Shown here: positions 36,771 to 45,022 of the stretch, one piece after another
How positions within the stretch are numbered: position 1 is the stretch's first letter
Layout: each line of letters begins with the position of its first letter
Assembly: GCF_005503145.1 (NCBI RefSeq)
Contig: NZ_SCNV01000058.1
Coordinates: 1-56,884 of the forward strand
Length of the DNA: 56,884 nucleotides
DNA from: Burkholderia sp. 4M9327F10
GTDB taxonomy: Bacteria > Pseudomonadota > Gammaproteobacteria > Burkholderiales > Burkholderiaceae
Reading direction: 5' to 3'
Notes under the pieces: generated by a model
What the model saw: the letters and a program-made list of their open reading frames with translations, nothing else
What the model was told of the DNA's origin: nothing
Databases searched by the model: none
Translations under genes and position numbers: made by a program

Positions 36771-37875
36771 TTAGATGCCCTGTTTCAGGCTGGCGCTGAT
36801 GAACGGGTCGAGGTCGCCATCGAGCACGCTCTTGGTATTGCTGATTTCGACGTTGGTACGCAGATCCTTGATGCGGCTGTTGTCCAGCACGTACGAGCGG
36901 ATCTGGTGACCCCAGCCCACATCGGTCTTGCCGGCTTCGAGCTTGTCCTGCTCGGCCTGACGCTTGCGGATTTCCGCTTCGTACAGGCGCGATTTCAGCA
37001 TGGCCATGGCTTCGGCGCGGTTGCGGTGCTGCGAGCGGTCGTTCTGGCACTGCACGACGATGCCCGACGGCATGTGCGTAATCCGCACAGCGGAGTCGGT
37101 CTTGTTGATGTGCTGACCGCCCGCGCCGGACGCGCGGTACGTGTCGATGCGCAGATCGGCCGGGTTGATGTCCACTTCGATCGAGTCGTCGATTTCCGGG
37201 TACACGAACACCGACGAGAACGACGTATGGCGGCCGCCCGACGAATCGAACGGCGACTTGCGCACGAGGCGGTGCACGCCGGTTTCGGTGCGCAGGAAGC
37301 CGTAGGCGTATTCGCCTTCGATCTTGAGCGTAGCGTTCTTGATGCCCGCGACGTCGCCGTCGGTCTGTTCCAGCACTTCGGTCTTGAAGCCCTTGCGCTC
37401 GCAGTAGCGCAGGTACTGGCGCAGCAGCATCGAGGCCCAGTCGCACGCTTCCGTGCCGCCGGCGCCTGCCTGGATGTCGAGGAACGCGTTGTTCGGGTCG
37501 GCCGGGTTCGAGAACATCCGGCGGAATTCGATGTCGGCGACGCGTTGCTCGAGGCCGGCTGCGTCGCTTTCGCAGGCGAGGAGCGTGTCCTCGTCATCTT
37601 CTTCGCGCGCCATGCCGAACAGGTCCTGCGCATCGCGCAGGTCGTTGTCGAGCGAGGTGAGTTTGCCGACGACGTCGTCGAGCAGCTTTTTCTCCCGGCC
37701 AAGGGCCTGGGCGTGCTTCGAGTCGTTCCAGACGTTCGGGTCTTCGAGTTCCCGGTTGACCTCGATTAGACGCAGTGCTTTGTCGTCGTAGTCAAAGATA
37801 CCCCCGTAGCTCGCCCGCGCGATGGCGCAGGTCGGCCAGAGAGGCTTCGATCGCGTTGAGACGTTCCGCTTCCAT
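36771..37875 (-). CDS. prfB: Peptide chain release factor 2, made by programmed +1 frameshift
   Basis: A 367-aa RF2 that recognises UGA and UAA. Translation starts at ATG 37875 (MEAERLNAIEA). After 27 codons it meets an in-frame TGA (37792-37794) in CTT-TGA-C. A +1 slip reads GAC and continues DYDDKALRLIEVN to the stop at 36771. A GGGGG Shine-Dalgarno-like element (37801-37805) lies just upstream, as in other prfB genes. Visible motifs are the RF2 anticodon tripeptide SPF (SPFDSSGGRH) and the catalytic GGQ (GAGGQHINKTDS). The frameshift lets RF2 control its own level. Confidence 0.97.
37791..37811 (-). promoter_or_regulatory. RF2 programmed frameshift site
   Basis: On the minus strand GGGGG-TAT-CTT-TGA-C. 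It comprises the Shine-Dalgarno-like G-run, the slippery Leu codon CTT and the slow stop context TGAC. It matches the classical prfB arrangement, except that the G-run is preceded by C rather than A. Confidence 0.95.
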
Positions 37876-38021
37876 GTCGATCTTTTATAGCTTCGTAAAA
37901 AGGGGAAATTATAGCCGATCGAGGCTGCCCGCCGGAGGCTAATGCGCGTTTCCGGTGGGCGTTTGGGACGGTTTTGTGGCGAATTTGCGCGGTTTTGGGG
38001 GCGTTGAGGGGTGATACGCCT

Positions 38022-39728
38022 TTAGCTCAGCGCGTGCTCCACGATCAGCTGCACGCGCGAAACGCCATTCCACGTGTCGCTCGCAAGACGGTAGGCGATC
38101 GTGGTGCGCGCGGGCAGCGAATCCGTGTGATTGAACCAGATTGCGTTGAAACGCTGCCGGCCGCGCAGCAGTTGCAGCTTCAGGTGCTTGTCTTTTACCA
38201 GCGCCTGGGAGGCCACCTCGAATTCACCCGAGAATACCGGCGCAGGAAAGCCCTGACCCCACACCGCGGCATCGAGCATCTCGACGAATTGCGGCGTGAA
38301 ATAGGCTTCTTCCAGGTCGCCATCGGTTTCGACCACGCGGGCGAGCGCGTCCTCGGACAGCCACTCGCGGCCCACCGCTTCAAACGCGGCGGTGAAACGC
38401 GGCACATCCGCGGCAGCGAGTGTCATGCCTGCCGCCATGGCGTGGCCGCCAAACTTGACGATCAGGCCGGGTTCGCGTTTCGAGATCAGATCGAGCGCAT
38501 CGCGCAGATGGAAGCCCGGGATCGAACGGCCTGAGCCTTTGGCGAGCACGCCGCTTTCGTCGGCTGGGGCAAAGGTGAAGGCGGGGCGGTGGAATTTTTC
38601 CTTCAGCCGTCCCGCGACAATGCCGATCACGCCTTGATGCCAGCCCGCATTGAACAGCACGATGGTGGCCGAGCCGGCCGGATCGACCGTCGACAGGTCC
38701 TCGAGCGCCTGTTGCTGCATGCCCGCTTCGATCTCGCGCCGTTCGCGGTTGATCGAATCGAGCTGCTGCGCGAGCTCCCACGCGCGGCCGATATCGTCGG
38801 TGGTCAGGCATTCGATGCCGAGCGACATGTCCGAGAGCCGGCCTGCCGCATTCAGCCGCGGGCCGAGCGCAAAGCCGAGATCGAAGCCGGAGGCGCTGCG
38901 CGCATCGCGCGCCGCAGCGCGAAACAGTGCGGCGATGCCCGGCTGCATCTTGCCCTTGCGAATCCGCTGCAAACCTTGCGCGACCAGCACGCGATTGTTG
39001 CCGTCGAGCTTGACGACGTCGGCCACCGTGCCGAGCGCGACCAGATCGAGCAGGCCATCCAGACGCGGCTCGGGCCGTGCGTCGTCGAAGGCGTTGCGCC
39101 GCCGCAGTTCGGCACGCAACGCAAGCAGCACGTAGAACATCACGCCCACGCCGGCGATGCATTTGCTCGGAAAGCCGCAGCCCGGCTGATTCGGATTGAC
39201 GATCGCGCGTGCGGCGGGCAGCTCGTCGCCGGGCAGGTGGTGGTCGGTGACGAGCACATCGATGCCGAGGCCGTTGGCTGCTTCCACGCCGTCCACGCTG
39301 GCAATGCCGTTATCCACGGTGATCAGCAGATCGGGCTTGCCGGACGGATTGCGCGCCGCTAGCGCGACGATCTCCGGTGTGAGGCCGTAGCCATATTCGA
39401 AGCGGTTCGGCACCAGGTACTCGATCTGCGCGCCGAACATCCGCAAGCCGCGCACCGCTACCGCGCAGGCGGTGGCGCCGTCGCAGTCGTAGTCCGCGAC
39501 CACCAGCATGCGGCGCTTGCCTTCGATCGAATCGGCCAGCAGCACGGCGGCGTCTTCGCAGCCCTTCAACTGGGCCGGCGACACCAGGCGCGCGAGACCG
39601 GTTTCGATCTCCTCCGGCTGACAGACGCCGCGCGCCGCGTAAAGGCGGGCCAGCACCGGATGCAGGCCATGACGGGTCAACACTTCGGCGTCGACGGGGG
39701 AACAGGCGCGCGTAACGATTCGAGTCAT
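38022..39728 (-). CDS. recJ: Single-stranded-DNA-specific exonuclease RecJ
   Basis: A 568-aa 5'-3' exonuclease of the DHH family, used in recombination and mismatch repair. DHH-family motifs are VVADYDCDGATACAVA, LITVDNGIAS and VLVTDHHLPGDELP. The DHHA1 domain contains KFGGHAMAAGMTL. A C-terminal OB-fold-like region follows. Length and layout are standard. It lies 146 bp from prfB in the same direction. Confidence 0.97.
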   Translation of the reverse strand: MTRIVTRACSPVDAEVLTRHGLHPVLARLYAARGVCQPEEIETGLARLVSPAQLKGCEDAAVLLADSIEGKRRMLVVADYDCDGATACAVAVRGLRMFGAQIEYLVPNRFEYGYGLTPEIVALAARNPSGKPDLLITVDNGIASVDGVEAANGLGIDVLVTDHHLPGDELPAARAIVNPNQPGCGFPSKCIAGVGVMFYVLLALRAELRRRNAFDDARPEPRLDGLLDLVALGTVADVVKLDGNNRVLVAQGLQRIRKGKMQPGIAALFRAAARDARSASGFDLGFALGPRLNAAGRLSDMSLGIECLTTDDIGRAWELAQQLDSINRERREIEAGMQQQALEDLSTVDPAGSATIVLFNAGWHQGVIGIVAGRLKEKFHRPAFTFAPADESGVLAKGSGRSIPGFHLRDALDLISKREPGLIVKFGGHAMAAGMTLAAADVPRFTAAFEAVGREWLSEDALARVVETDGDLEEAYFTPQFVEMLDAAVWGQGFPAPVFSGEFEVASQALVKDKHLKLQLLRGRQRFNAIWFNHTDSLPARTTIAYRLASDTWNGVSRVQLIVEHALS

Positions 39729-39780
39729 GCAGAAAGGCCGGAGAACATGCTGTGGAACGGTAATCGGGTGATGGGCTGAA

Positions 39781-40896
39781 TCATTCGATCAGAAGCGACG
39801 CCAGCACACGGCGCCGCCAGAACTTGCGCAGATCGCCGCGCGTAATCGTGAGCGTTACCGAGCCGGTGTCGCCGCATAGCGTGAGGCCGAGCTCGTTGAG
39901 CTGGCCCGATTGCAGGGCGGCGAGCGCGGGCGCTAACCAGCCGGTCTCGAGCGCGGCAAACGCCGCATTCCAGCGGCCCCAGTCCTGCTCGATGTAGGGC
40001 GCGGAAAACGGGTCGAGCTCGACGAGCGTCGTGGCGGCGGGTCCGTTGGCGCTGTTTGCGCCATTGCCGGCACCGAGCCCATTTGAGGCCAGCTCCGCAA
40101 ACGAAGCCGGTGGCGTGCCGATCCCGACGCCGGCGGTAAGCGCGAGGCCGCGCGTGGCCGCTGCGTCCGACAATACTCGGCCAAACGGGCTGCTGACCGG
40201 TTGGGCCGCGCCTTGCGCGTGGAACCAGATGGAGTTGACCGCTGGCAGCCCGCGCGCTTCACGCGCCTCGTTGACCGGATGCTCGAACCATGCCATCTGC
40301 ACTTCGTTCTGCAGCTTCATCCACGCCCGCGAGCGCTGGCCCGTGTGCGCCTCGTGCGGCAGCCAGATTTCGATGTTGCGGCCGCTCGCGCGCAGCGGCG
40401 AAGCGCCGGCCAGGGTGCCGAAGGCGTCGCTCGCGAGGTACCAGCGCGACGGCTGGGGCGCCTCGATGCGCACACCGAGTTCTTCGATCAGCGGCCGCGC
40501 GACTTCGAGCAGCGTGGCGGCTTCAGCGTCCGTCAGCGCGAGCGAGGCCGGGTCGATCAGCACCAGATGATCGTGCGCGATGCGCACGTGCACCGGCTGC
40601 ACGCAGGCCCAGGTCGAGGTGCCGGGCTCGCCGCCGTCGGCACGCAGCATGTAGGGGGCGAGCGGCGCTTCGTCGGCCGCCCCGGCGCCGCTCGCGACGG
40701 TGCCGAACTGGCGGGCCACCCAGCGCTCATGTGGCAGCGTGCGCTGGAAGTCCTCGCCGATCACCCGCTCGACCAGCGTCGCCCGCGCGACCAGCCTGTC
40801 GAGGGCGGGACTTTCGATGTTGTGCAGCGCGGTGGAGGCGTCGGCCGCGGCGGGCAGCGCGAAGGGTAGAAGAAGGTGGAGACGGTTGGCGTGCAT
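39781..40896 (-). CDS. Conserved protein of unknown function, phosphoglycerate-mutase-like by annotation habit
   Basis: A 371-aa protein beginning MHANRLHLLLPFALP. It is Ala/Leu/Pro-rich and has no transmembrane segment or clear catalytic motif. Its most conserved-looking segments are RWYLASDAFGTLAGASPL, MKLQNEVQMAWFEHPVNEAR and VNSIWFHAQGAAQP. Homologues lie beside recJ in Burkholderiales and are sometimes named cofactor-independent phosphoglycerate mutase, which I cannot confirm from the sequence. A Gly/Asn-rich insert (GLGAGNGANSANGPA) near residue 285 looks lineage-specific. It ends 53 bp before recJ starts, in the same direction, so an operon is likely. Confidence 0.75.
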   Translation of the reverse strand: MHANRLHLLLPFALPAAADASTALHNIESPALDRLVARATLVERVIGEDFQRTLPHERWVARQFGTVASGAGAADEAPLAPYMLRADGGEPGTSTWACVQPVHVRIAHDHLVLIDPASLALTDAEAATLLEVARPLIEELGVRIEAPQPSRWYLASDAFGTLAGASPLRASGRNIEIWLPHEAHTGQRSRAWMKLQNEVQMAWFEHPVNEAREARGLPAVNSIWFHAQGAAQPVSSPFGRVLSDAAATRGLALTAGVGIGTPPASFAELASNGLGAGNGANSANGPAATTLVELDPFSAPYIEQDWGRWNAAFAALETGWLAPALAALQSGQLNELGLTLCGDTGSVTLTITRGDLRKFWRRRVLASLLIE

Positions 40897-41174
40897 GATG
40901 CTCGGCATTGTATGGCAAACCATGCAGGTGTTTCGATTCAGGACGTTGAGCGATTAGGAGAAAGGCCTGGCGGCTTGCTGCCGTCCACCGTCTCTAAAGC
41001 TTGGGCTGTGGTTGCACCTATGCCGATCGGAGTAGTTTCGCGCGCACCGGCTCCGGTGGAGAATTGACCTCCAGAGGATCAGACATTCTGATCGCACGCT
41101 TCGAACCGCATTGCCCCGTAACTTGCATCGTCCGGATGCGATTGTTGACGGCTGCGGGCCCACCATAACTGGTC

Positions 41175-41221
41175 GTTGACTGTGAACCACAGTTGACGTC
41201 ATGTGAACCATGGACTACACT
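41175..41221 (+). promoter_or_regulatory. Toxin-antitoxin promoter/operator region
   Basis: TGTGAACCA occurs twice, at 41181-41189 and 41202-41210, exactly 21 bp (two helical turns) apart, each preceded by GTTGAC. The first copy is part of a dyad, CTGTG-AAC-CACAG (41180-41192). TTGACG (41193-41198), 17 bp, TACACT (41216-41221) looks like a promoter embedded in these repeats. This suggests autorepression by the antitoxin. The promoter lies so close to the toxin start that the transcript may be almost leaderless, or another promoter may be used. Confidence 0.55.
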
Positions 41222-41526
41222 TGATAACGCTTGATATCCGAACAACTGAGGTTTTCGACGTCTGGTTCGACGGCCTTCGTGACCGAATCGCGAAGCGCCG
41301 GATACAGGCCCGCATTGACCGGCTGGCCATGGGCAATCCGGGAGATACGAAATCGGCTGGCGCGCCCGTTATTGAAATGCGCATTGACCATGGACCTGGC
41401 TACCGTGTCTATTACGCGCAGCGTGGCGTGGAACTGGTGATTCTGCTGTGTGGTGGCGACAAATCGACCCAGAAGGCGGATATCGAAGCGGCGCACAAGA
41501 TGCTCGACAATCTCGATATAGAGTGA
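41203..41526 (+). CDS. Type II toxin, RelE/HigB-like (addiction module killer protein)
   Basis: A protein of up to 107 aa of the Gp49/HigB-like branch of the RelE superfamily. Diagnostic segments are IRTTEVFDVWFDGLRD at the N-terminus, ARIDRLAMGNPGD and HGPGYRVYYAQRG with the conserved basic residues, and LLCGGDKSTQKADIE. Such toxins cleave mRNA at the ribosome. The start is GTG 41203, or more likely TTG 41221 (101 aa), where homology begins. The antitoxin gene follows 3 bp after the stop, so toxin-first order is seen. Confidence 0.88.
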   Translation: MNHGLHLITLDIRTTEVFDVWFDGLRDRIAKRRIQARIDRLAMGNPGDTKSAGAPVIEMRIDHGPGYRVYYAQRGVELVILLCGGDKSTQKADIEAAHKMLDNLDIE

Positions 41527-41529
41527 GTA

Positions 41530-41829
41530 ATGGAAAAGATCAAAACACGTCCTTGGGACTCGGCCGAACACCTGAAGACTGAGGCTGACATGGCCGAATA
41601 CTTCGAAGCCTGCCTTCTCGAAGGCGGCGACGATCCGGCCTATCTCGCGCACGCGCTTGGCGTGATCGCACGTGCGCGCGGCATGGCGCAACTTGCTCGC
41701 GATACCGGCATCTCGCGCGAGGGGCTTTACAAGGCGCTCTCTGAAGACGGTAACCCTAGCTTCGCGACGATCATCAAGGTGATCCGGGCACTCGGCCTTG
41801 AATTGCACGCCACTGCGGCGCGCGCGTAG
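41530..41829 (+). CDS. Cognate antitoxin with helix-turn-helix (addiction module antidote protein)
   Basis: A 99-aa DNA-binding antitoxin. The N-terminus WDSAEHLKTEADMAEYFEA is typical of this antidote family. An XRE-type helix-turn-helix (MAQLARDTGISREGLYKALS) follows, then NPSFATIIKVIRALGLEL. It neutralises the upstream toxin and probably represses the operon through the repeats at 41175-41210. It starts 4 bp after the toxin stop. Confidence 0.9.
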   Translation: MEKIKTRPWDSAEHLKTEADMAEYFEACLLEGGDDPAYLAHALGVIARARGMAQLARDTGISREGLYKALSEDGNPSFATIIKVIRALGLELHATAARA

Positions 41830-42108
41830 GGCCAGCAACGCTTTGCGGAGGTTCTCTGCGTTGTATGGCAAACTTCGCGCTTGACCGATGGTAGATGGGC
41901 CGCGGCGCGGATTCGCCGAGTGGAAGCGGTACCAGCCGTGCAGCTGCAGCAGTTTGCGTACCGCTCCGGAACCATCCGCCCCGATCCGACACCAACGGTC
42001 ACGACCCTCGGAGCTTATGGGGCGCGGGATTGCCGCCGCCATGCGCTGCGCAAACGGTCGCATGACGAGGCCGCCGCACGAGGTTGAAGAACGCAGAAAA
42101 GGATTCGC

Positions 42109-43365
42109 TTGAAATTTCCCTACGAATGGCAGATTGGCTGGCGCTACACCCGCGCCGGCAAACGCACGACCGGTAACGGCTTTATTTCGTTCATCGCGCT
42201 CGTTTCGATGTCGGGCATCGCGCTCGGCGTCGCGGCGCTGATCGTCGTGCTGTCGGTGATGAACGGTTTCCAGAAAGAGGTGCGCGACCGCATGCTGTCG
42301 GTGCTGGCGCACGTTGAGATTTTTTCGCCGACCGGTTCGATGCCCGACTGGCAGTTGACGGCCAAGGAAGCGCGGCAGAACAAGGAAGTGATCGGCGCGG
42401 CGCCTTATGTCGACGCCCAGGCGTTGCTGACCCGCCAGGACGCCGTGAGCGGCGTGGCGCTGCGCGGTGTCGACCCGGCACTCGAGCCGCAGGTGTCCGA
42501 TATCTATAAGGAAATGAAGGGCGGCGGCCAGTTGTCCGATCTGAAGCCGGGCGATTTCGGCATCGTCCTCGGTGCGGATCTGGCTGCGAATCTCGGCGTA
42601 ATGCGCGGCGACAAGATCACGCTGGTGGCGCCCGAAGGCACGATCACGCCTGCCGGGATGCTGCCGCGCCTCAAGCAGTTCACCGTGGTTGGCGTGTTCG
42701 AGTCGGGGCATTACGAATACGACAGCACGCTCGCGCTCATCAACATTCAGGATGCGGAAGTGCTGTTCCGGGTGCCGGCGCCCACCGGCGTGCGGTTGCG
42801 GCTCAAGGACATGCAGCGTGCGCCGGAGGTGGCGCACCAGCTGGCGCGCACGCTCTCGGGCGATCTGTATATCCGCGACTGGACCCAGCAGAACAAGACA
42901 TGGTTCTCGGCCGTGCAGATCGAAAAGCGCATGATGTTCATCATCCTGACGCTGATCATCGCCGTAGCGGCGTTTAACCTGGTGTCGTCACTGGTGATGA
43001 CGGTGACCAACAAGCAGGCGGATATCGCAATTCTGCGCACGCTCGGCGCACAGCCCGGCTCGATCATGAAAATCTTCGTCGTGCAGGGCGTGACTATTGG
43101 CTTTATCGGCACGGCGACGGGTGTGGCGCTCGGCTGCCTGATTGCCTGGAGCATTCCATGGCTCGTGCCGATGATCGAGCATCTGCTCGGTGTGCAGTTC
43201 CTGCCGCCGTCGGTGTATTTCATCAGCGAGCTGCCGTCCGAACTGGTGCCCGGCGACGTGGTCAAGATCGGTGTGATCGCGTTCGTGCTGGCGTCGCTGG
43301 CGACGCTCTATCCGAGCTGGCGTGGTGCGAAGGTCCGTCCTGCGGAGGCGCTGCGCTATGAATGA
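42109..43365 (+). CDS. lolC: Lipoprotein-releasing ABC transporter permease (LolC/E)
   Basis: A 418-aa inner-membrane subunit of the LolCDE complex, which extracts lipoproteins for delivery to the outer membrane. There are four transmembrane helices: one near residues 25-50 (FISFIALVSMSGIALGVAAL) and three at the C-terminus. A large periplasmic MacB-like domain lies between them. The coupling segment LRTLGAQPGSIMKIF is present. The start is TTG 42109 (MKFPYEWQIGWRY), preceded by AAAAGGA, and no ATG fits. It is 279 bp after the antitoxin gene. lolD overlaps its end by 8 bp. Confidence 0.95.
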   Translation: MKFPYEWQIGWRYTRAGKRTTGNGFISFIALVSMSGIALGVAALIVVLSVMNGFQKEVRDRMLSVLAHVEIFSPTGSMPDWQLTAKEARQNKEVIGAAPYVDAQALLTRQDAVSGVALRGVDPALEPQVSDIYKEMKGGGQLSDLKPGDFGIVLGADLAANLGVMRGDKITLVAPEGTITPAGMLPRLKQFTVVGVFESGHYEYDSTLALINIQDAEVLFRVPAPTGVRLRLKDMQRAPEVAHQLARTLSGDLYIRDWTQQNKTWFSAVQIEKRMMFIILTLIIAVAAFNLVSSLVMTVTNKQADIAILRTLGAQPGSIMKIFVVQGVTIGFIGTATGVALGCLIAWSIPWLVPMIEHLLGVQFLPPSVYFISELPSELVPGDVVKIGVIAFVLASLATLYPSWRGAKVRPAEALRYE

Positions 43366-44098
43366 TCGTTCAGTTGCCCAATCCATGACCCCAGACAGCG
43401 CCCTGCATCCGTACGTCCTCGAAGCGACCGGTATCTCGAAGTCGTTCGTGCAGGGCGGCCTGAACGTGCAGGTGCTGAACAACACACAACTGTCGGTGCG
43501 CCGCGGCGAGAAGCTGGCGATCGTCGGCGCATCGGGCTCGGGCAAGAGCACGCTTCTGCACGTGCTGGGCGGCCTCGACGATCCGAGCGCGGGCGAAGTG
43601 TCGGTGCTCGGCAAGCCGTTCACGAAACTCTCGGAGCGCGAGCGCAACGACCTGCGCAACCGCGCACTCGGCTTCGTCTATCAGTTTCACCATCTGCTGG
43701 CGGAATTTACCGCGCTCGATAACGTCGCGATGCCGCTGCGCATCCGTCGCATCCCGACCGACGAAGCGCGCCGCACTGCGCTGCAGACGCTGGAGCGAGT
43801 CGGTCTTGCGCATCGCGCGAAGCACCGTCCGGGTGAGCTGTCGGGTGGTGAGCGCCAGCGCGTCGCGATTGCGCGGGCGCTCGTTACGAACCCGGCCTGC
43901 GTGCTGGCGGACGAGCCCACCGGCAATCTGGACGGCGGTACGGCCGACACGGTGTTCAACCTGATGCTCGAACTGTCGCAGACCTTCGACACCAGCTTCG
44001 TCATCGTCACGCACGACCCGGATCTGGCAGCGCGCTGCGACCGTACCATGCGGCTGCGCGACGGCGTGCTGTACGAAGAGCCGACGGTTCCGGTCTAA
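43358..44098 (+). CDS. lolD: Lipoprotein-releasing ABC transporter ATPase LolD
   Basis: A 246-aa ATPase that powers lipoprotein release. It has Walker A (GASGSGKST), the Q-loop (YQFHHLLAEFTAL, the LolD/MacB type), the signature LSGGERQRVAIARAL, Walker B (CVLADEPTGNLD) and the H-loop (VTHDPDLA). ATG 43358 overlaps the lolC stop by 8 bp, indicating translational coupling. Confidence 0.97.
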   Translation: MNDRSVAQSMTPDSALHPYVLEATGISKSFVQGGLNVQVLNNTQLSVRRGEKLAIVGASGSGKSTLLHVLGGLDDPSAGEVSVLGKPFTKLSERERNDLRNRALGFVYQFHHLLAEFTALDNVAMPLRIRRIPTDEARRTALQTLERVGLAHRAKHRPGELSGGERQRVAIARALVTNPACVLADEPTGNLDGGTADTVFNLMLELSQTFDTSFVIVTHDPDLAARCDRTMRLRDGVLYEEPTVPV

Positions 44099-44124
44099 GC
44101 GTCGTTCACCGCCGGGGCGCCAGC

Positions 44125-44913
44125 ATGTGGATCGATACGCACTGCCATCTCGACGCGTCGGAATTCGACGTGGATCGGGAGTCCGTCGCGGCGGCCGCGA
44201 GCGCAGTTGGGGTGGGGCGTATCGTGATTCCAGGTGTGGCGCGCGAGAACTTCGCCACGGTGCGTGAGCTCGCGCATCGCGTGCAGGGCGGGGCGTACGC
44301 ACTCGGAATTCATCCGCTTTTCACACCCGGTGCACAGGACGCCGATCTCGAGGTGCTGCGCATGGAGATCGAAGCGAGTCTCGACGATCCGCTCTTTATT
44401 GGTCTCGGTGAAATCGGCCTCGACTATTTCGTGGCTGGCCTCGACGACGCGCGCCAGCAGTTCTTCTACAACGAGCAGTTGAAGCTCGCGCGTGAATTCG
44501 ATCTGCCGGTGATTTGCCATGTGCGCAAATCGCAGGATCAGGTGCTCAAGGGCCTGCGCAAGCATGGCGTGCATCGCGGCATTGCCCATGCCTTCAACGG
44601 CAGTTTTCAGCAGGCCCAGGCGTTTCTCGATCAGGGCATGCATCTCGGTTTCGGCGGCAACCTGACGTTCGAGCGCGCCTTGCAGATCCGCCGTCTCGCG
44701 GCGCAATTGCCACTCGATGCGCTTGTCGTCGAGACCGATGCGCCGGATATCCCCCCGTCCTGGCTTTACCGCCAACGCAACACGCCAGACCAGATTCCCG
44801 CCATCGGCGCCGGGCTCGCGCAACTGCGCGGCATCGGCGTAGACGAGCTTTCCATAGGCACAACGGCTAACGCTCACGCCGCGTTGCCGCGGCTCGCACT
44901 TTCGTCTGCATAA
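44125..44913 (+). CDS. tatD: TatD-family deoxyribonuclease / metal-dependent hydrolase
   Basis: A 262-aa TIM-barrel hydrolase. The metal-binding HxH is in MWIDTHCHLDASEFD. Glu and His ligands appear in LGEIGLDYF, VICHVRKS and AHAFNGSFQQ, and the final Asp is in VVETDAPDIPPSW. TatD proteins show 3'-5' DNase activity. It follows lolD by 26 bp, so it is in the same operon. Confidence 0.95.
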   Translation: MWIDTHCHLDASEFDVDRESVAAAASAVGVGRIVIPGVARENFATVRELAHRVQGGAYALGIHPLFTPGAQDADLEVLRMEIEASLDDPLFIGLGEIGLDYFVAGLDDARQQFFYNEQLKLAREFDLPVICHVRKSQDQVLKGLRKHGVHRGIAHAFNGSFQQAQAFLDQGMHLGFGGNLTFERALQIRRLAAQLPLDALVVETDAPDIPPSWLYRQRNTPDQIPAIGAGLAQLRGIGVDELSIGTTANAHAALPRLALSSA

Positions 44914-45022
44914 TCTTCCTCAGTGGTTCGCGCCGGGCGGAGCACACGTGCGGCAAGCCGTCTGAAATGCCTTTCTGACTGTGTCCAATTGCGATGCCTG
45001 GCGCTTGACAGGCGGAGGGGGC

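Noticed and set aside
36771..37613. Short prfB beginning at 37613
   Set aside because: It would remove the N-terminal domain of RF2. The frameshift site and the first 27 codons are clearly present upstream.
41830..42108. Additional gene between the antitoxin and lolC
   Set aside because: Open frames here are short and in conflict with each other, with no homology or ribosome-binding site. I see nothing in this 279-bp gap apart from the lolC ribosome-binding site.
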